Source: Emergencia sp. 1XD21-10 (lineage in GTDB: Bacteria; Bacillota; Clostridia; Peptostreptococcales; Anaerovoracaceae). Taken from it: a stretch of DNA of 64,000 nucleotides. Below are positions 25,023-33,854 of the stretch, in pieces. The position numbers were made by a program, and so were the translations under genes. The stretch's first letter is position 1. Each line of letters begins with the position of its first letter. The notes beneath the pieces were generated by a model. That model was not told where the DNA came from. It did no database searches and worked only from the letters and a program-made list of their open reading frames with translations. The stretch covers positions 62,001 to 126,000 of the forward strand of contig NZ_QWEQ01000012.1 of NCBI RefSeq assembly GCF_009936045.1, given 5' to 3'.

Positions 25023-26198
25023 ATGATAAAGATTAAGAAACGACAATTTGCAGCAGTCATACTGTGCACGGTACTTGTAACCTTGCTTTTGACGGCAGGC
25101 GGATTTTATCTGCTTACTAGTGCAGCCGGCGTAAAGCTGGTGCAGGGCAAGGACTATAATATGCTTACCGATATGTCGCAAAAGTATAGTAAGTTGTATA
25201 CGCTGCAGAATACTATCAATGATAAGTTTCTTTGGGAAACCGATGAGAGAGAACAGATGGAAGTCATGTATAAGGCGCTGGTGGATTCTTTGGGGGATAA
25301 GTATTCCAGTTACATGAATGAAGAAGAAACGGAAAAATGGAATCGCTATGTTACGGGAGTATTCAGTGGTATCGGCATTACCTTCACAGAAAATGAAAAG
25401 GGACAGATGGAGATTTCCAGCGTTATTAAAGAAGGACCAGCAGACATCAGCGGAATCAAGGCTGGTGATATTATTCGCAAGGTAGACGGAAAGTCATACA
25501 GTACCTTAGATGAGGTTTCCACCGCCATTCAGGGGGAGGAGGGGACTGTCGTAAAACTGACTTATCTGCGTGGCAAAAAAGAAAAGACTGTATCCATCGT
25601 CAGAGGAGTTGTGGAGGAGCGCAGCGTTTATGCGGGCACAGTGGGCGATTCCTATGGCTATATCAGAATTACTGGCTTTGAAAAATCTACAGCTGAGCAG
25701 TTCAAACGGGAATTGTCGGCTTTTGAAAATAACAAAAAAATTAAAGGTGTTGTCATAGATATTCGGGATAATCTGGGCGGTATTATGGAACAGAGTATTG
25801 AAATTGCAGATGCATTGCTGCCGGAATGCACTATCGTCCACACCGAGGATAGTAAGGGAAAGAAAGAGTACTATAACTCCGACGAAAGCTGCACGAAACT
25901 GAAATATGTCCTTTTAATCAATGAAAACAGTGCAAGTGCTTCAGAGATTCTGGCTGCCGCCGTCAAGGATAATGAGGGCGGAAAGTTGGTGGGAATGACA
26001 ACCTATGGGAAAGGAATCATTCAGAATTCCATGATGTTCAGTGATAGCACTTCTCTGAAGCTGACCACTATGCAGTATCTGTCACCAAAGAATCATAAAA
26101 TTCACGGCATCGGAATCAAGCCGGATTACAAGGTGAAACAGCCGAAAAATGAAAAGGAAGATATGCAGCTTAAAAAGGCAATTTCGCTGCTTTCGTAG
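25023..26198 (+). CDS. C-terminal processing serine protease, S41 family (CtpA/CtpB)
   Basis: 391 residues, GAGAGGAA before ATG 25023. One N-terminal membrane anchor (residues 9-33), N-terminal helical part, PDZ domain around 100-185 (ISSVIKEGPADISGIKAGDII), then the S41 core with the catalytic Ser in ENSASASEILAAA near 303-305 and the Lys in TTYGKGI near 328-331. Cell-surface protease with Ser-Lys dyad; in spore formers CtpB cleaves SpoIVFA, and others process hydrolases. Its position after the FtsEX hydrolase module is a common clostridial order. Terminator 28 bases after the stop. Confidence 0.93.
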   Translation: MIKIKKRQFAAVILCTVLVTLLLTAGGFYLLTSAAGVKLVQGKDYNMLTDMSQKYSKLYTLQNTINDKFLWETDEREQMEVMYKALVDSLGDKYSSYMNEEETEKWNRYVTGVFSGIGITFTENEKGQMEISSVIKEGPADISGIKAGDIIRKVDGKSYSTLDEVSTAIQGEEGTVVKLTYLRGKKEKTVSIVRGVVEERSVYAGTVGDSYGYIRITGFEKSTAEQFKRELSAFENNKKIKGVVIDIRDNLGGIMEQSIEIADALLPECTIVHTEDSKGKKEYYNSDESCTKLKYVLLINENSASASEILAAAVKDNEGGKLVGMTTYGKGIIQNSMMFSDSTSLKLTTMQYLSPKNHKIHGIGIKPDYKVKQPKNEKEDMQLKKAISLLS

Positions 26199-26225
26199 AG
26201 CCACTTTGGGCAAGTGCTGTAGTAT

Positions 26226-26258
26226 AAAAGGTTTTAGACTTAACTCTAAAGCCTTTTT
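26226..26258 (+). terminator. Terminator after ctpA-like gene
   Basis: AAAAGGTTTTAGA (26226-26238) pairs with TCTAAAGCCTTTT (26245-26257), one wobble, then T's. Confidence 0.85.
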
Positions 26259-26372
26259 GATTGTAGGTGCTGTTTAAATTCCTGATGCGATTTGTTCCGC
26301 TGTGGCTATAGTGTTAATAAAGCATAAACGAATCCTGTAGATTTTAGGCCTGCAGGTTTTTTCTTGGGTTAG

Positions 26373-26670
26373 AGCGCCACTTTTCGCTGCATTTTTGTGT
26401 TTTATGGCATCGGCGGGTTGAAATGTGCCACATTTTCCTTATTTCCGGGACAAAATGGCATACGGTAGCTTAGATGTGCCACGTTTCATCTTTTACCAGA
26501 CAAAACTGGCGGACCTAACGGAGCTGCCATCTTAGATAAGCAAGTGAAAACCGGAAAAAGGTTTGTCGAGGAGTCCTTCTAGGGCATTTTTAGTCAAAAC
26601 CCAAGTGGAGTCTCGCCATAATTTCCGAAATAGTTGAAGAATGTGGCAGTTTTCGGGATGGCAGTGCCAT
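26373..26670. repeat. Array of degenerate palindromic repeats, period 51 bp
   Basis: Units begin near 26373, 26424 and 26475, i.e. exactly 51 bases apart, each reading (T)G(T)GCCAC(a/g/t)TTT ... ACAAAATGGC, an imperfect palindrome. A further palindrome lies at 26644-26670 with ATGGCA/TGCCAT at 26658-26670. No ORF in 26260-26800. Similar units occur at 31628-31740. Confidence 0.55.
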
Positions 26671-26804
26671 TATTTAAGAAAAATCAATGAAATATGGCGT
26701 GCAGTGTATCAGCTTACAGACCATGAACATTTCTGACACAGTCAGCGATTGATGGCTTTGGTGTAAAGTGGCTAATCAGCGGACAATCAGACAGAGAATT
26801 GCCT

Positions 26805-26833
26805 TTGACTTTCACAGGTAAAAGTGATATAAT
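26805..26833 (+). promoter_or_regulatory. Promoter of yerC-like gene
   Basis: TTGACT (26805-26810), 17-base spacer, TATAAT (26828-26833). A near-consensus sigma-A promoter; it excludes an in-frame TTG at 26833 as translation start. Confidence 0.8.
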
Positions 26834-26871
26834 TGAAAATGAAAATATTGAAAGAAGAAAGGAGCCTGTTC

Positions 26872-27177
26872 ATGGCCTACGATTCAAAGTTCAAAAGAGA
26901 CGATATTGATGAGTTGTTCGATGGAATACTGACCCTGAAAGACAGAGAGGACTGCTATAGATTTTTCGAGGATATCTGCACGATTAACGAAATTCATGCC
27001 ATTGCACAACGGCTTCAGGTTGCGAAGCTTCTTTCTTTAAAGAAAACATACAGTGAAATTGAAGAGATGACAAAGGCTTCTACTGCGACAATCAGTCGCA
27101 TTAATAAATGTCTGGTTTACGGGGCGGACGGCTACCAGAGAGTATTAGAGCGCCTTGATAATCAGAAGAGAAAATAG
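26872..27177 (+). CDS. YerC/YecD family TrpR-related regulator
   Basis: 101 residues from ATG 26872 with AAAGGAG upstream. TrpR-like helix-turn-helix: FFEDICTINEIHAIAQRLQVAKLL followed by KTYSEIEEMTKASTATISRINKCLVYGADGY, matching the YerC/YecD family of Firmicutes. The target of this family is not clear; TrpR relatives usually bind operators as dimers, sometimes with a small ligand. It stands at the head of a run of co-directional genes (phosphopantetheinyl transferase, recX, tcdA). Confidence 0.88.
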   Translation: MAYDSKFKRDDIDELFDGILTLKDREDCYRFFEDICTINEIHAIAQRLQVAKLLSLKKTYSEIEEMTKASTATISRINKCLVYGADGYQRVLERLDNQKRK

Positions 27178-27250
27178 AGAAGTTCAGTAAGGGCGCCGTT
27201 TGTGTGTCCTTGCTTTTTTCTTTATAAGAATGTTGAGGGGAGATGAGATT

Positions 27251-27808
27251 TTGAGTAGTATTTATATTTATGACGGACCTTTTGAAAAAGGGGAAAAGGG
27301 ATATGGCCTTATCAGGCAGGCTGCTGTTCGCTACTGCGGAGAAGCCGGTGTAGATTATCCGGTACTGGAGGCGGAGATTTTGAGAGAAGATAAAGGAAAG
27401 CCATATTTTGTGGATATTCCTTTGGAATTTTCACTGTCTCACAGTGGAGCGCTGTGGATGTGCATGGTTTCTCAGCAGCCTTGCGGACTTGATTTGCAGT
27501 ATGTGAAGGACTGCAAATATGAGGAGATTGCGAGAAGACTCTTTACAAAAGAAGAACAGCACTACGTGGAGCTTTGGGGACAGGAAGGCTTCTTCGATGT
27601 TTGGGTCAGAAAAGAAGCACTTTGCAAGTGCACGGGACAGGGTATTTTTAGCGATATGCCGTCTGTTGCAGACAGAAACAGTAATTTGCTTGGCACGGTA
27701 GCCTGGAATGACAGAGAATATTTTTTTACAGAAATAGAAATTGCACCGGATATCAAATGTGCGGCATGTACAGATGATGAGGCACAGGTAGTGATTCGCG
27801 TATTATAA
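27251..27808 (+). CDS. 4'-phosphopantetheinyl transferase (Sfp-like)
   Basis: 185 residues, TTG start at 27251 chosen for AGGGGAG at 27236-27242; an earlier start (27200) would add a hydrophobic N-terminus without a ribosome site. Family motifs: SLSHSGALWMCMVS, CGLDLQYVKD (the GxDxE-type metal site, here with Gln at the Glu position), and VWVRKEALCKCTGQG (WxxKEA). Transfers phosphopantetheine from CoA to a carrier protein. No carrier protein or polyketide/NRPS gene is in the window, so it may be the general ACP-activating enzyme or serve a distant cluster. Confidence 0.85.
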   Translation: MSSIYIYDGPFEKGEKGYGLIRQAAVRYCGEAGVDYPVLEAEILREDKGKPYFVDIPLEFSLSHSGALWMCMVSQQPCGLDLQYVKDCKYEEIARRLFTKEEQHYVELWGQEGFFDVWVRKEALCKCTGQGIFSDMPSVADRNSNLLGTVAWNDREYFFTEIEIAPDIKCAACTDDEAQVVIRVL

Positions 27809-27828
27809 TATTGTAATCGGGAGGACTT

Positions 27829-28305
27829 ATGGCAGTCAGTATAGACAATGCGGCTTTGCGGTATTTATCCGCCAGAAGCCGCACTGTTTTTGAGATGAAA
27901 AAGAAATTAGCAGAAAAGGGTTTTGAGGAAGAGGAAATTGAAGCGCTTATTCAGCGTTTTTTATCCTATGGATACTTAAACGATGCCACGTACTGTATAG
28001 CCTATTTTCGCTATGCCTTTGAAAAAGGCAAGGGCAAGAGAAAGGTTTTTCAGGAGTTGCGCCAGAAGGGCGTGGACGGTTTGACTATAGAAAATGCTTT
28101 TGAGGATTACTTGCAGGAAGAAGAAAACGAATACGACGAGCGGGCGATGGCACTGGCAGAAGCGGAGAAGGTGCTGCGTATTGCAGGTGTCAGCAGAGAC
28201 GAGGAAATTCCGGAAAAAATTTTGGGAAGGATTGCAAGGCGTCTTGGCAGCAAGGGATATGGCGGCGAAACTATTTACGGCGTGATAGGAGAACTTAGAA
28301 GATGA
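27829..28305 (+). CDS. recX: Regulatory protein RecX
   Basis: 158 residues; GGGAGGACTT before ATG 27829. Three-helix tandem repeats typical of RecX: ALRYLSARSRTVFEMKKKLAEKGF, FLSYGYLNDATYCIAYFR and a third copy near the C-terminus (ILGRIARRLGSKGY). RecX binds the RecA filament and limits its activity. The stop overlaps the tcdA start by four bases. recA itself is not in the window. Confidence 0.88.
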   Translation: MAVSIDNAALRYLSARSRTVFEMKKKLAEKGFEEEEIEALIQRFLSYGYLNDATYCIAYFRYAFEKGKGKRKVFQELRQKGVDGLTIENAFEDYLQEEENEYDERAMALAEAEKVLRIAGVSRDEEIPEKILGRIARRLGSKGYGGETIYGVIGELRR

Positions 28306-28988
28306 GCAGGACAGAGAGAACAGAGTTACTGATTGGAGAGGCAGGTGTCAACAGCCTGGCTTTGGCAAAGGTTCTCGTCTTCGGCGCAGGTGGTGTTGGA
28401 GGCTATGTGTGTGAAGCTCTGGCGAGAGCAGGAGTTGGGATGATTTCTATTGTAGATAACGATGTGATTTCAGAAAGCAATATCAATAGGCAGATTATTG
28501 CAACCTATGATACCCTGGGCATGGAAAAAGTAAAGGTTATGGAGCAAAGGATTTTATCTATCAACCCGAGCTGTAAAGTAAGCACCTATGGGTGTTTTTA
28601 CCTGCCTGATACGCAGGAAGCGGCACAGTTTGACTTTACGGACTACGACTATGTGGTGGACGCTATTGATACCACTTCAGCCAAACTGGATATTATTTGC
28701 AGGTGTAAGGAGGCAGCAACGCCGGTAATTTCCTCCATGGGAACAGGAAACAAGCTGGATGCTTCACGCTTTGAGATTACCGATATCAGTAATACCAGCG
28801 TTTGTCCTTTGGCAAAGGTTATCAGAAAAGAACTGCGGGACCGTGGGATCAAAGACGTAAAAGTTCTATATTCTAAAGAAGAGCCGGTGAAAACAGGAAG
28901 CAGAACACCGGGCAGTATCAGTTTTGTGCCGCCGGTGGCGGGACTTCTTATCGCAGGAGAAGTCATTAGAGATTTATTAAAACGTTAA
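28302..28988 (+). CDS. tcdA: tRNA threonylcarbamoyladenosine dehydratase (ThiF/E1-like)
   Basis: 228 residues, overlapping recX (ATGA). E1-like adenylating enzyme that converts t6A to cyclic ct6A in tRNAs. Seen: RTELLIGEAGVNSLALAKVLVFGAGGVGGYVCEALARAGVG (split above at nucleotide-binding GAGGVGG), DNDVISESNINRQ, DAIDTTSAKLDI, and RTPGSISFVPPVAGLLIAGEV near the end, all TcdA/CsdL-like. The zinc-binding cysteine pairs of ThiF/MoeB are absent, as in TcdA. Confidence 0.9.
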   Translation: MSRTERTELLIGEAGVNSLALAKVLVFGAGGVGGYVCEALARAGVGMISIVDNDVISESNINRQIIATYDTLGMEKVKVMEQRILSINPSCKVSTYGCFYLPDTQEAAQFDFTDYDYVVDAIDTTSAKLDIICRCKEAATPVISSMGTGNKLDASRFEITDISNTSVCPLAKVIRKELRDRGIKDVKVLYSKEEPVKTGSRTPGSISFVPPVAGLLIAGEVIRDLLKR

Positions 28989-29093
28989 TCTATTTTTAAT
29001 CTTTCTTTCCTTTTTCTTTCATGTTGGCGAGGTAAGATAAATATGCAAAAGGGGATACCATAGAAAACGATTAAAAATGGAAAGGAAATTATC

Positions 29094-29660
29094 ATGGATA
29101 AGCTTGAAAAAATTGAAAAAATCATCGAAAAGACAGGTGTGTCTTATGCAGAGGCGAAGAACGCTTTAGAAGAAGCAGGAGAGGATCTGCTGGACGCCAT
29201 CGTACTTCTTGAAAGTCAGGGCAAAATCAAGAAACCGGAAATGGGCTCTTACACAACCAAAACAGAGGAAACCAGTGAGGAATTTCGAGAGGCGGCAATG
29301 TGCTACGAGGAAAAAGACGGTGAGAAGTTTGGAAACATCATGGTGCGCATTTTGAAATGGTTTGGGCAGCTTATTAAAAAAGGCTGTGAAAACTTTTTTA
29401 TCGTCAAACGCTATGGACAGGAAGTTGTCAATGCGCCGGTTATCGTTTTGATTTTACTTCTGTGCTGCACATTTTGGGTAATCGTGCCGCTGATGATTGT
29501 AGGAATGTTCTTCGGCTATAGCTATAGCTTTAGTGGAACAATCACACAGTCTGTAGATATCAACAAAGCGTGTGATAAGGCAGCAGAAGCTGCGGAAACG
29601 GTGAGACAGGAGTTTTCCCAAGAGTTCGTGAAGGGATCTTCCAACCCGAAAAATAAATAA
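29094..29660 (+). CDS. UBA-like domain plus DUF4342-type membrane protein
   Basis: 188 residues. Residues 1-43 (LEKIEKIIEKTGVSYAEAKNALEEAGEDLLDAIVLLE) form a UBA/TS-N-like three-helix domain as in EF-Ts and NAC; a linker follows, then around residues 85-150 a region resembling DUF4342 with one long hydrophobic stretch (APVIVLILLLCCTFWVIVPL) and a glycine-rich end. The family is found beside two-component systems in Clostridia, as here (24 bases before the response regulator gene). Function unknown; the co-localisation suggests membrane stress sensing, which is inference. Confidence 0.75.
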   Translation: MDKLEKIEKIIEKTGVSYAEAKNALEEAGEDLLDAIVLLESQGKIKKPEMGSYTTKTEETSEEFREAAMCYEEKDGEKFGNIMVRILKWFGQLIKKGCENFFIVKRYGQEVVNAPVIVLILLLCCTFWVIVPLMIVGMFFGYSYSFSGTITQSVDINKACDKAAEAAETVRQEFSQEFVKGSSNPKNK

Positions 29661-29683
29661 CAGCGAAAGTAGGAGAGATACAG

Positions 29684-30361
29684 GTGGCAGAGAAAATTTT
29701 ACTGGTAGAAGACGATACCAAAATAGCAAGATTTGTGGAACTTGAACTTGCTCATGAAGGATACTCAGTAGTCAAGGCTTTTGACGGCAGACAGGGTTTG
29801 GAACTAGCGGAAAGCGGCGGCTTTGATCTGATGCTTCTTGACATCATGCTGCCTGGTCTCAACGGTTTGGAAGTGCTCAGAAGGCTCAGAAGGGCTTCTG
29901 ATATGCCGGTTATTATGCTGACGGCTAGAGATGCGGTTATGGATAAGGTTTCCGGACTTGATTCTGGGGCGGACGACTATATTACCAAGCCTTTTGCAAT
30001 TGAAGAACTGCTGGCGAGAATTCGTGTCGTATTCAAGAAACGCAGTGGACAGAAGCAGACCAGAAAATTCACCGTAAAAGGAGTCACCATGGATACAGAT
30101 CGTCACGAGGTCACCTATAACGGCGAAATCGTAGAGCTAAATCACAGAGAATATGAGCTGGTTCGCATTCTCATGGAAAATAAGAATATTGTTTTGAATC
30201 GGGAAAAGCTTTTGGACAGTGTATGCGGCTATGATTATATGGGGGAAACGAATATCATTGATGTATATGTGCGCCACATCAGAAGCAAACTTGACGATCG
30301 TTTCGGCATTAAATTTATTACAACTGTGCGAGGCGTAGGCTATGCAGTCAAAGAGGATTAA
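29684..30361 (+). CDS. OmpR-family response regulator
   Basis: 225 residues from GTG 29684 (AGGAGAG upstream). Receiver domain 1-115 with acidic pocket VEDD, phosphoacceptor in LMLLDIMLPG (about Asp51), the switch Thr in MLTAR and Lys in ITKPF; winged-helix DNA-binding domain ~130-225 ending FITTVRGVGYAVKED. Paired with the histidine kinase four bases downstream. Regulon unknown; the upstream UBA/DUF4342 gene is likely in the same transcript. Confidence 0.95.
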   Translation: MAEKILLVEDDTKIARFVELELAHEGYSVVKAFDGRQGLELAESGGFDLMLLDIMLPGLNGLEVLRRLRRASDMPVIMLTARDAVMDKVSGLDSGADDYITKPFAIEELLARIRVVFKKRSGQKQTRKFTVKGVTMDTDRHEVTYNGEIVELNHREYELVRILMENKNIVLNREKLLDSVCGYDYMGETNIIDVYVRHIRSKLDDRFGIKFITTVRGVGYAVKED

Positions 30362-30365
30362 AAAG

Positions 30366-31589
30366 ATGAACGAAGCAAGCCGCATGACCTCTATTGCCAG
30401 AAAGATAAATTTTGAGTTCTGGCTGCGCCAGTTTGCTAATTTCATCGCCATCGACCTGATATTGCTGATTACTATTTGCGTCAGCTTTTTCCTTTGGAGA
30501 GAGGGACTGGTGCCGGATTCAGAAATGGTCAGCAATCGGGATTTTATCTGGGGTAACTATGAAAACTGGCGGTATATCATAGAGACAGAATCAGGAAAAG
30601 TCTATTCCTATTACATTCGGGATTATGGTGCATTCTTTAAAATACCGGCGCTGATTTTGTTAATCCTTCAGGCAGTTATGCTTATTGAGGATTTGTTTCA
30701 CACCAAAAAGGTGCGTCATCTGATGAAACCCCTTAACGACATTGCAGTCAGAACAGAAAAGCTTTCTAACATGGCTTTTGACAGTGCAAAAATGGAAAGT
30801 TTTGAACAGGCGGTCTCAGGACTGGATCCGGAAAATCCAGAGGCAAAAGTTTCCACGGGAGATCAGGATCTTCGCAGTCTGGAGATTGCCATCAATAATC
30901 TGATTGAGCGCATGCGGGAAAGCCACAGGCAGCAGGATCGTTTTGTTTCTGACGCTTCCCACGAGTTGCGCACGCCTATTTCGGTTATTCAAGGGTATGT
31001 TAATATGCTGGATCGCTGGGGCAAGGAAGACGAAAAAATTCTGGAAGAATCCATCGAAGCAATTAAGAACGAGTCTGAACATATGAAAAACCTCATTGAA
31101 CAGCTTTTGTTTCTTGCCAGAGGTGACAGCGGACGGAATACGCTGGAGTTCACGCAGGTGAATCTGACGGAAATTGTAGAAGAGGTGTGGGAAGAATCGG
31201 AGATGATTGATGAGGATCATGTGTACCGCTTTGAGGGTGAACCGGGTCTTTGGCTGCGTGCAGATCGCGCCATGCTGAAACAGTCCCTGCGCATTCTAGT
31301 ACAAAATGCGGCTAAGTATTCAGGCTCAGGAGATACTATTTATCTTAGAACAAAGCGCATTGACGGAAGACCTGCTTATATTGTTCAGGATGAAGGAATC
31401 GGGATGGCTTCTTCGGAAGTGGTGCATGTATTTGAGCGGTTTTATCGGGCAGACGCTGCCAGGAGCCGATCAGAATCAGGAACTGGCCTTGGGCTTTCCA
31501 TTGCAAAGTGGATTATCGACGCCCATAAGGGAGAAATCGAAGTACTGTCCAGACCTGAGTTTGGGACCAGGTTTACCGTAAAATTATAG
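30366..31589 (+). CDS. Two-component sensor histidine kinase
   Basis: 407 residues from ATG 30366, chosen over ATG 30342 because AGAGGA (30352-30357) is its ribosome site. Two membrane segments (about 22-42 and 88-110) enclose a short outer loop of ~45 residues, so the sensor part is small. HisKA with phosphoacceptor His in SDASHELRTPISVIQGY near 200; HATPase with N box QNAAKYS, G1 DEGIGMA, F box FERFYRADAARS and G2 GTGLGLSIAKWI. No separate HAMP is obvious though a linker with a HAMP-like length follows TM2. Confidence 0.94.
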   Translation: MNEASRMTSIARKINFEFWLRQFANFIAIDLILLITICVSFFLWREGLVPDSEMVSNRDFIWGNYENWRYIIETESGKVYSYYIRDYGAFFKIPALILLILQAVMLIEDLFHTKKVRHLMKPLNDIAVRTEKLSNMAFDSAKMESFEQAVSGLDPENPEAKVSTGDQDLRSLEIAINNLIERMRESHRQQDRFVSDASHELRTPISVIQGYVNMLDRWGKEDEKILEESIEAIKNESEHMKNLIEQLLFLARGDSGRNTLEFTQVNLTEIVEEVWEESEMIDEDHVYRFEGEPGLWLRADRAMLKQSLRILVQNAAKYSGSGDTIYLRTKRIDGRPAYIVQDEGIGMASSEVVHVFERFYRADAARSRSESGTGLGLSIAKWIIDAHKGEIEVLSRPEFGTRFTVKL

Positions 31590-31627
31590 AAAAATAGAAG
31601 CGGCTATTTCTAAGCTGGCATCGTATT

Positions 31628-31740
31628 TTTGCACCATTTTTTCTAAAATGAGGGTCAATGGTGCGGATTGGGGAGCCGTTGAAGAAGAGTCTGCACCATT
31701 TGACATTGAAATATAACGTCATGGTGCAGATTTAACGGCT
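31628..31740. repeat. Two intergenic palindromic repeats
   Basis: GCACCATT (31631-31638) pairs with AATGGTGC (31657-31664); TCTGCACCAT (31690-31699) pairs with ATGGTGCAGA (31721-31730), and AGCCGTT (31674-31680) with AACGGCT (31734-31740) encloses the second. Core text (GGGTCAATGG, TTTAACGGCT) resembles the units at 26373-26520. Confidence 0.6.
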
Positions 31741-31780
31741 TGGCAGTCATAGGCGGTGAGCGTTTTGCATATAGTGTACC

Positions 31781-32617
31781 ATGTTTATCGATATTAATAA
31801 AAAGAGAGTAAGGCAAGTGGGAGTAGGCGCATTGGCAGCGGTACTGGCTATCGGTCTTGCTGCGGGCTATCGAGTCGTCAAACCGGGAGAGGCGAAGAAA
31901 GGACCGGAACAGATGACCGCAGGAAGCACGCAGGCTACGGACTGGGGTCTGTCTTTTCAGACTGAAGGGCAGCCGCCTGTGGGAAATGCCAGCAGTGAAG
32001 AACTCGCTAAATACGATGCATATTACTGCAGTGATTCCAAAGAAAAGGTATTGTATTTAACCTTTGACGCCGGCTTTGAAAACGGCTGCACTGGAGAGAT
32101 TTTAGACGTGCTAAAAAAAGAAAAAGTGCCTGCTGCATTTTTCCTGGTAGGAACTTATATGAAGGAAAACGGGGATTTAGTAAAGCGCATGGCGAAGGAA
32201 GGGCATATCGTCGGCAATCACACCATGCATCACCCGGATATGTCAGCTATCACCGACGAGGCTGCATTAAAAGAGGAATTGGAAGGGGTAGAAAAAATCT
32301 ACAAAGAGGTTACAGGAAAAGAAATGCAAAAGTTCTACAGACCGCCCCAGGGCAAGTTCAGCACCTCCAATTTGGAGCAGGCGAAAAAGCTGGGCTATAC
32401 CACCGTCTTTTGGAGTCTTGCTTACGTAGATTGGTATGTTGACAAACAGCCGACTAGAGAGGAAGCGTTGGAAAAACTGCTGCCAAGGACTCATAATGGG
32501 GCGGTGATACTTCTTCACTCCACTTCTAAGACCAATGCAAAGATTTTGCAGGAACTGATTAAAAGGTGGAAAGACGAGGGATATACCTTTAAGTCGCTGA
32601 AAGAGCTGGGAAACTGA
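31781..32617 (+). CDS. Polysaccharide deacetylase, PdaA-like
   Basis: 278 residues, ATG 31781 without a convincing ribosome site (an in-frame stop lies just upstream, so the start cannot be earlier than this). N-terminal membrane anchor at residues 13-30. NodB domain ~85-275: YLTFDAGFENG (metal Asp, with AGFEN instead of the DDGP of chitin deacetylases, as in PdaA), GNHTMHHPDM (two metal His), FYRPPQGKFS and ILLHSTS. PdaA removes acetyl from muramic acid on the way to spore-cortex delta-lactam. Spore function is inferred from the motif variants. Confidence 0.85.
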   Translation: MFIDINKKRVRQVGVGALAAVLAIGLAAGYRVVKPGEAKKGPEQMTAGSTQATDWGLSFQTEGQPPVGNASSEELAKYDAYYCSDSKEKVLYLTFDAGFENGCTGEILDVLKKEKVPAAFFLVGTYMKENGDLVKRMAKEGHIVGNHTMHHPDMSAITDEAALKEELEGVEKIYKEVTGKEMQKFYRPPQGKFSTSNLEQAKKLGYTTVFWSLAYVDWYVDKQPTREEALEKLLPRTHNGAVILLHSTSKTNAKILQELIKRWKDEGYTFKSLKELGN

Positions 32618-32640
32618 GACATTTGACTGGCAAGTTGGTG

Positions 32641-32669
32641 TTGCAGACATAAGAATTCTATGATATAAT
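32641..32669 (+). promoter_or_regulatory. Promoter of small membrane protein gene
   Basis: TTGCAG (32641-32646), 17-base spacer, TATAAT (32664-32669). Confidence 0.65.
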
Positions 32670-32691
32670 CGAATCAAAAGGAGGGGTTTTT

Positions 32692-33027
32692 ATGGAAAAT
32701 GCAGCACAAAAGACAAACAAGAAGAACATACTGATTCGTATATTAGCGATAGGGCTGCTTCTTTTCTTTCTGTTCTTTGGAATGGAGATGAAAAGCGGAT
32801 ACTGCTTTGGGGTAGAAGTCTTTCATAGCCTAGGATTGAGCCCGTGGTCTCTAGTGAATCAGGGATGGTTTTATCCCGGGATTTTAAGTATCACCGGAGC
32901 CCTTGCTTCCATCATTTTGTTTTCCTTTGCGACAAAAGACAGAATGAAAACTTTCCGCTATTTCATGATAGGAGCCCTTGCAGTAGGCATCGGATGCAGT
33001 GTTTTGTCACTTCATGGTGTGATATAG
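32692..33027 (+). CDS. Small integral membrane protein, unknown function
   Basis: 111 residues; AGGAGGGG before ATG 32692. Three hydrophobic segments are visible at about residues 13-28, 58-80 and 88-108, separated by a loop containing two short charged stretches and one Cys near the first helix. No family recognised. Has its own promoter and is followed at once by a convergent MerR-type regulator gene with only 9 bases between stops. Confidence 0.7.
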   Translation: MENAAQKTNKKNILIRILAIGLLLFFLFFGMEMKSGYCFGVEVFHSLGLSPWSLVNQGWFYPGILSITGALASIILFSFATKDRMKTFRYFMIGALAVGIGCSVLSLHGVI

Positions 33028-33036
33028 CAGCGTATA

Positions 33037-33843
33037 TCAGCCGCGAATTTTAACCTGCAGCTGGGTGATGTATTCGTCCTCGCAGTTGGTGTCGTGATTA
33101 TCAATCATATAGAGTTCAAGCGGGTCGCTTTCAGCAGTGTACCCGCTTTTTTTCATGTGGATGAAAAAGTTTTTCCATGCAGCAGGGATGTTCTGGTAGC
33201 TGCCGCAGCAGGTTGCGCAAAGATATTTGCCTGCGGGAAGCGTTGTATCGAAGCTGCCTTTGTCCACAATACAGAAAGCGGAGTTGAAGTGACCATAGTG
33301 GCCTTTTTCGATAAAATCCAGCGGAATAGTGGCTCCGGTTCTGCTGTTTCCGATGAGATAGAGGTGTGATTCGTGCTCCTTTTGCAGTTTTTTGATGACA
33401 AAGTCCAAATCCTCATCACGGTAAACCCTCTCACTCAGCTTTAGAATTTTTCGTACAGGCAGGACTTCGACGTGAGGCTGTTCGCTGCCTGGTGCGCTCC
33501 TTCTATGACTCTCAATTTCTGAAATGCGGTCTGTCAGCTGACTTTTCAGGTTTTGCAGGGTCAGCATTTTTTCGTCGATAACAGAAATTTCCTGCTGAAA
33601 AAGGGCCAGGGTTTTGGCAAGATCAAAATCTGCCAGATGATTTTTGATTTCCTCCATAGAAAAGCCAATGGTGCGCAGATCTCTCAGGATGTTCAACGTG
33701 CGGATATCGCCAATACCGTACATTCTGTAGCCGTTATTGTCACGATGTGGCTTTAAAATCCCGATTTCCTCATAGTAGCGCAGGGAGTCGGTACCGATTC
33801 CATACAGGGCTGAAATTTCTCCGATTTTGTAGTATTCTTTCAT
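33037..33843 (-). CDS. MerR-family transcriptional regulator, BmrR-like
   Basis: 268 residues. N-terminal winged helix YYKIGEISALYGIGTDSLRYYEEIGIL with a Tyr-rich recognition segment, a dimerisation coiled coil (about 75-118), and a C-terminal ~140-residue effector domain with GyrI/BmrR-like beta pattern, including aromatic residues suited to binding hydrophobic cations. No MerR metal cysteines near the coiled-coil end. Transcribed divergently from a MATE gene whose promoter has the unusual 19-base spacer that MerR proteins remodel, so it most likely activates that exporter in response to a drug-like ligand. Confidence 0.88.
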   Translation of the reverse strand: MKEYYKIGEISALYGIGTDSLRYYEEIGILKPHRDNNGYRMYGIGDIRTLNILRDLRTIGFSMEEIKNHLADFDLAKTLALFQQEISVIDEKMLTLQNLKSQLTDRISEIESHRRSAPGSEQPHVEVLPVRKILKLSERVYRDEDLDFVIKKLQKEHESHLYLIGNSRTGATIPLDFIEKGHYGHFNSAFCIVDKGSFDTTLPAGKYLCATCCGSYQNIPAAWKNFFIHMKKSGYTAESDPLELYMIDNHDTNCEDEYITQLQVKIRG

Positions 33844-33854
33844 AAAAAAACTCC

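Noticed and set aside
26833-26871. TTG start for the YerC-like protein
   Set aside because: It overlaps the -10 box; ATG 26872 has the ribosome site and gives the usual family length.
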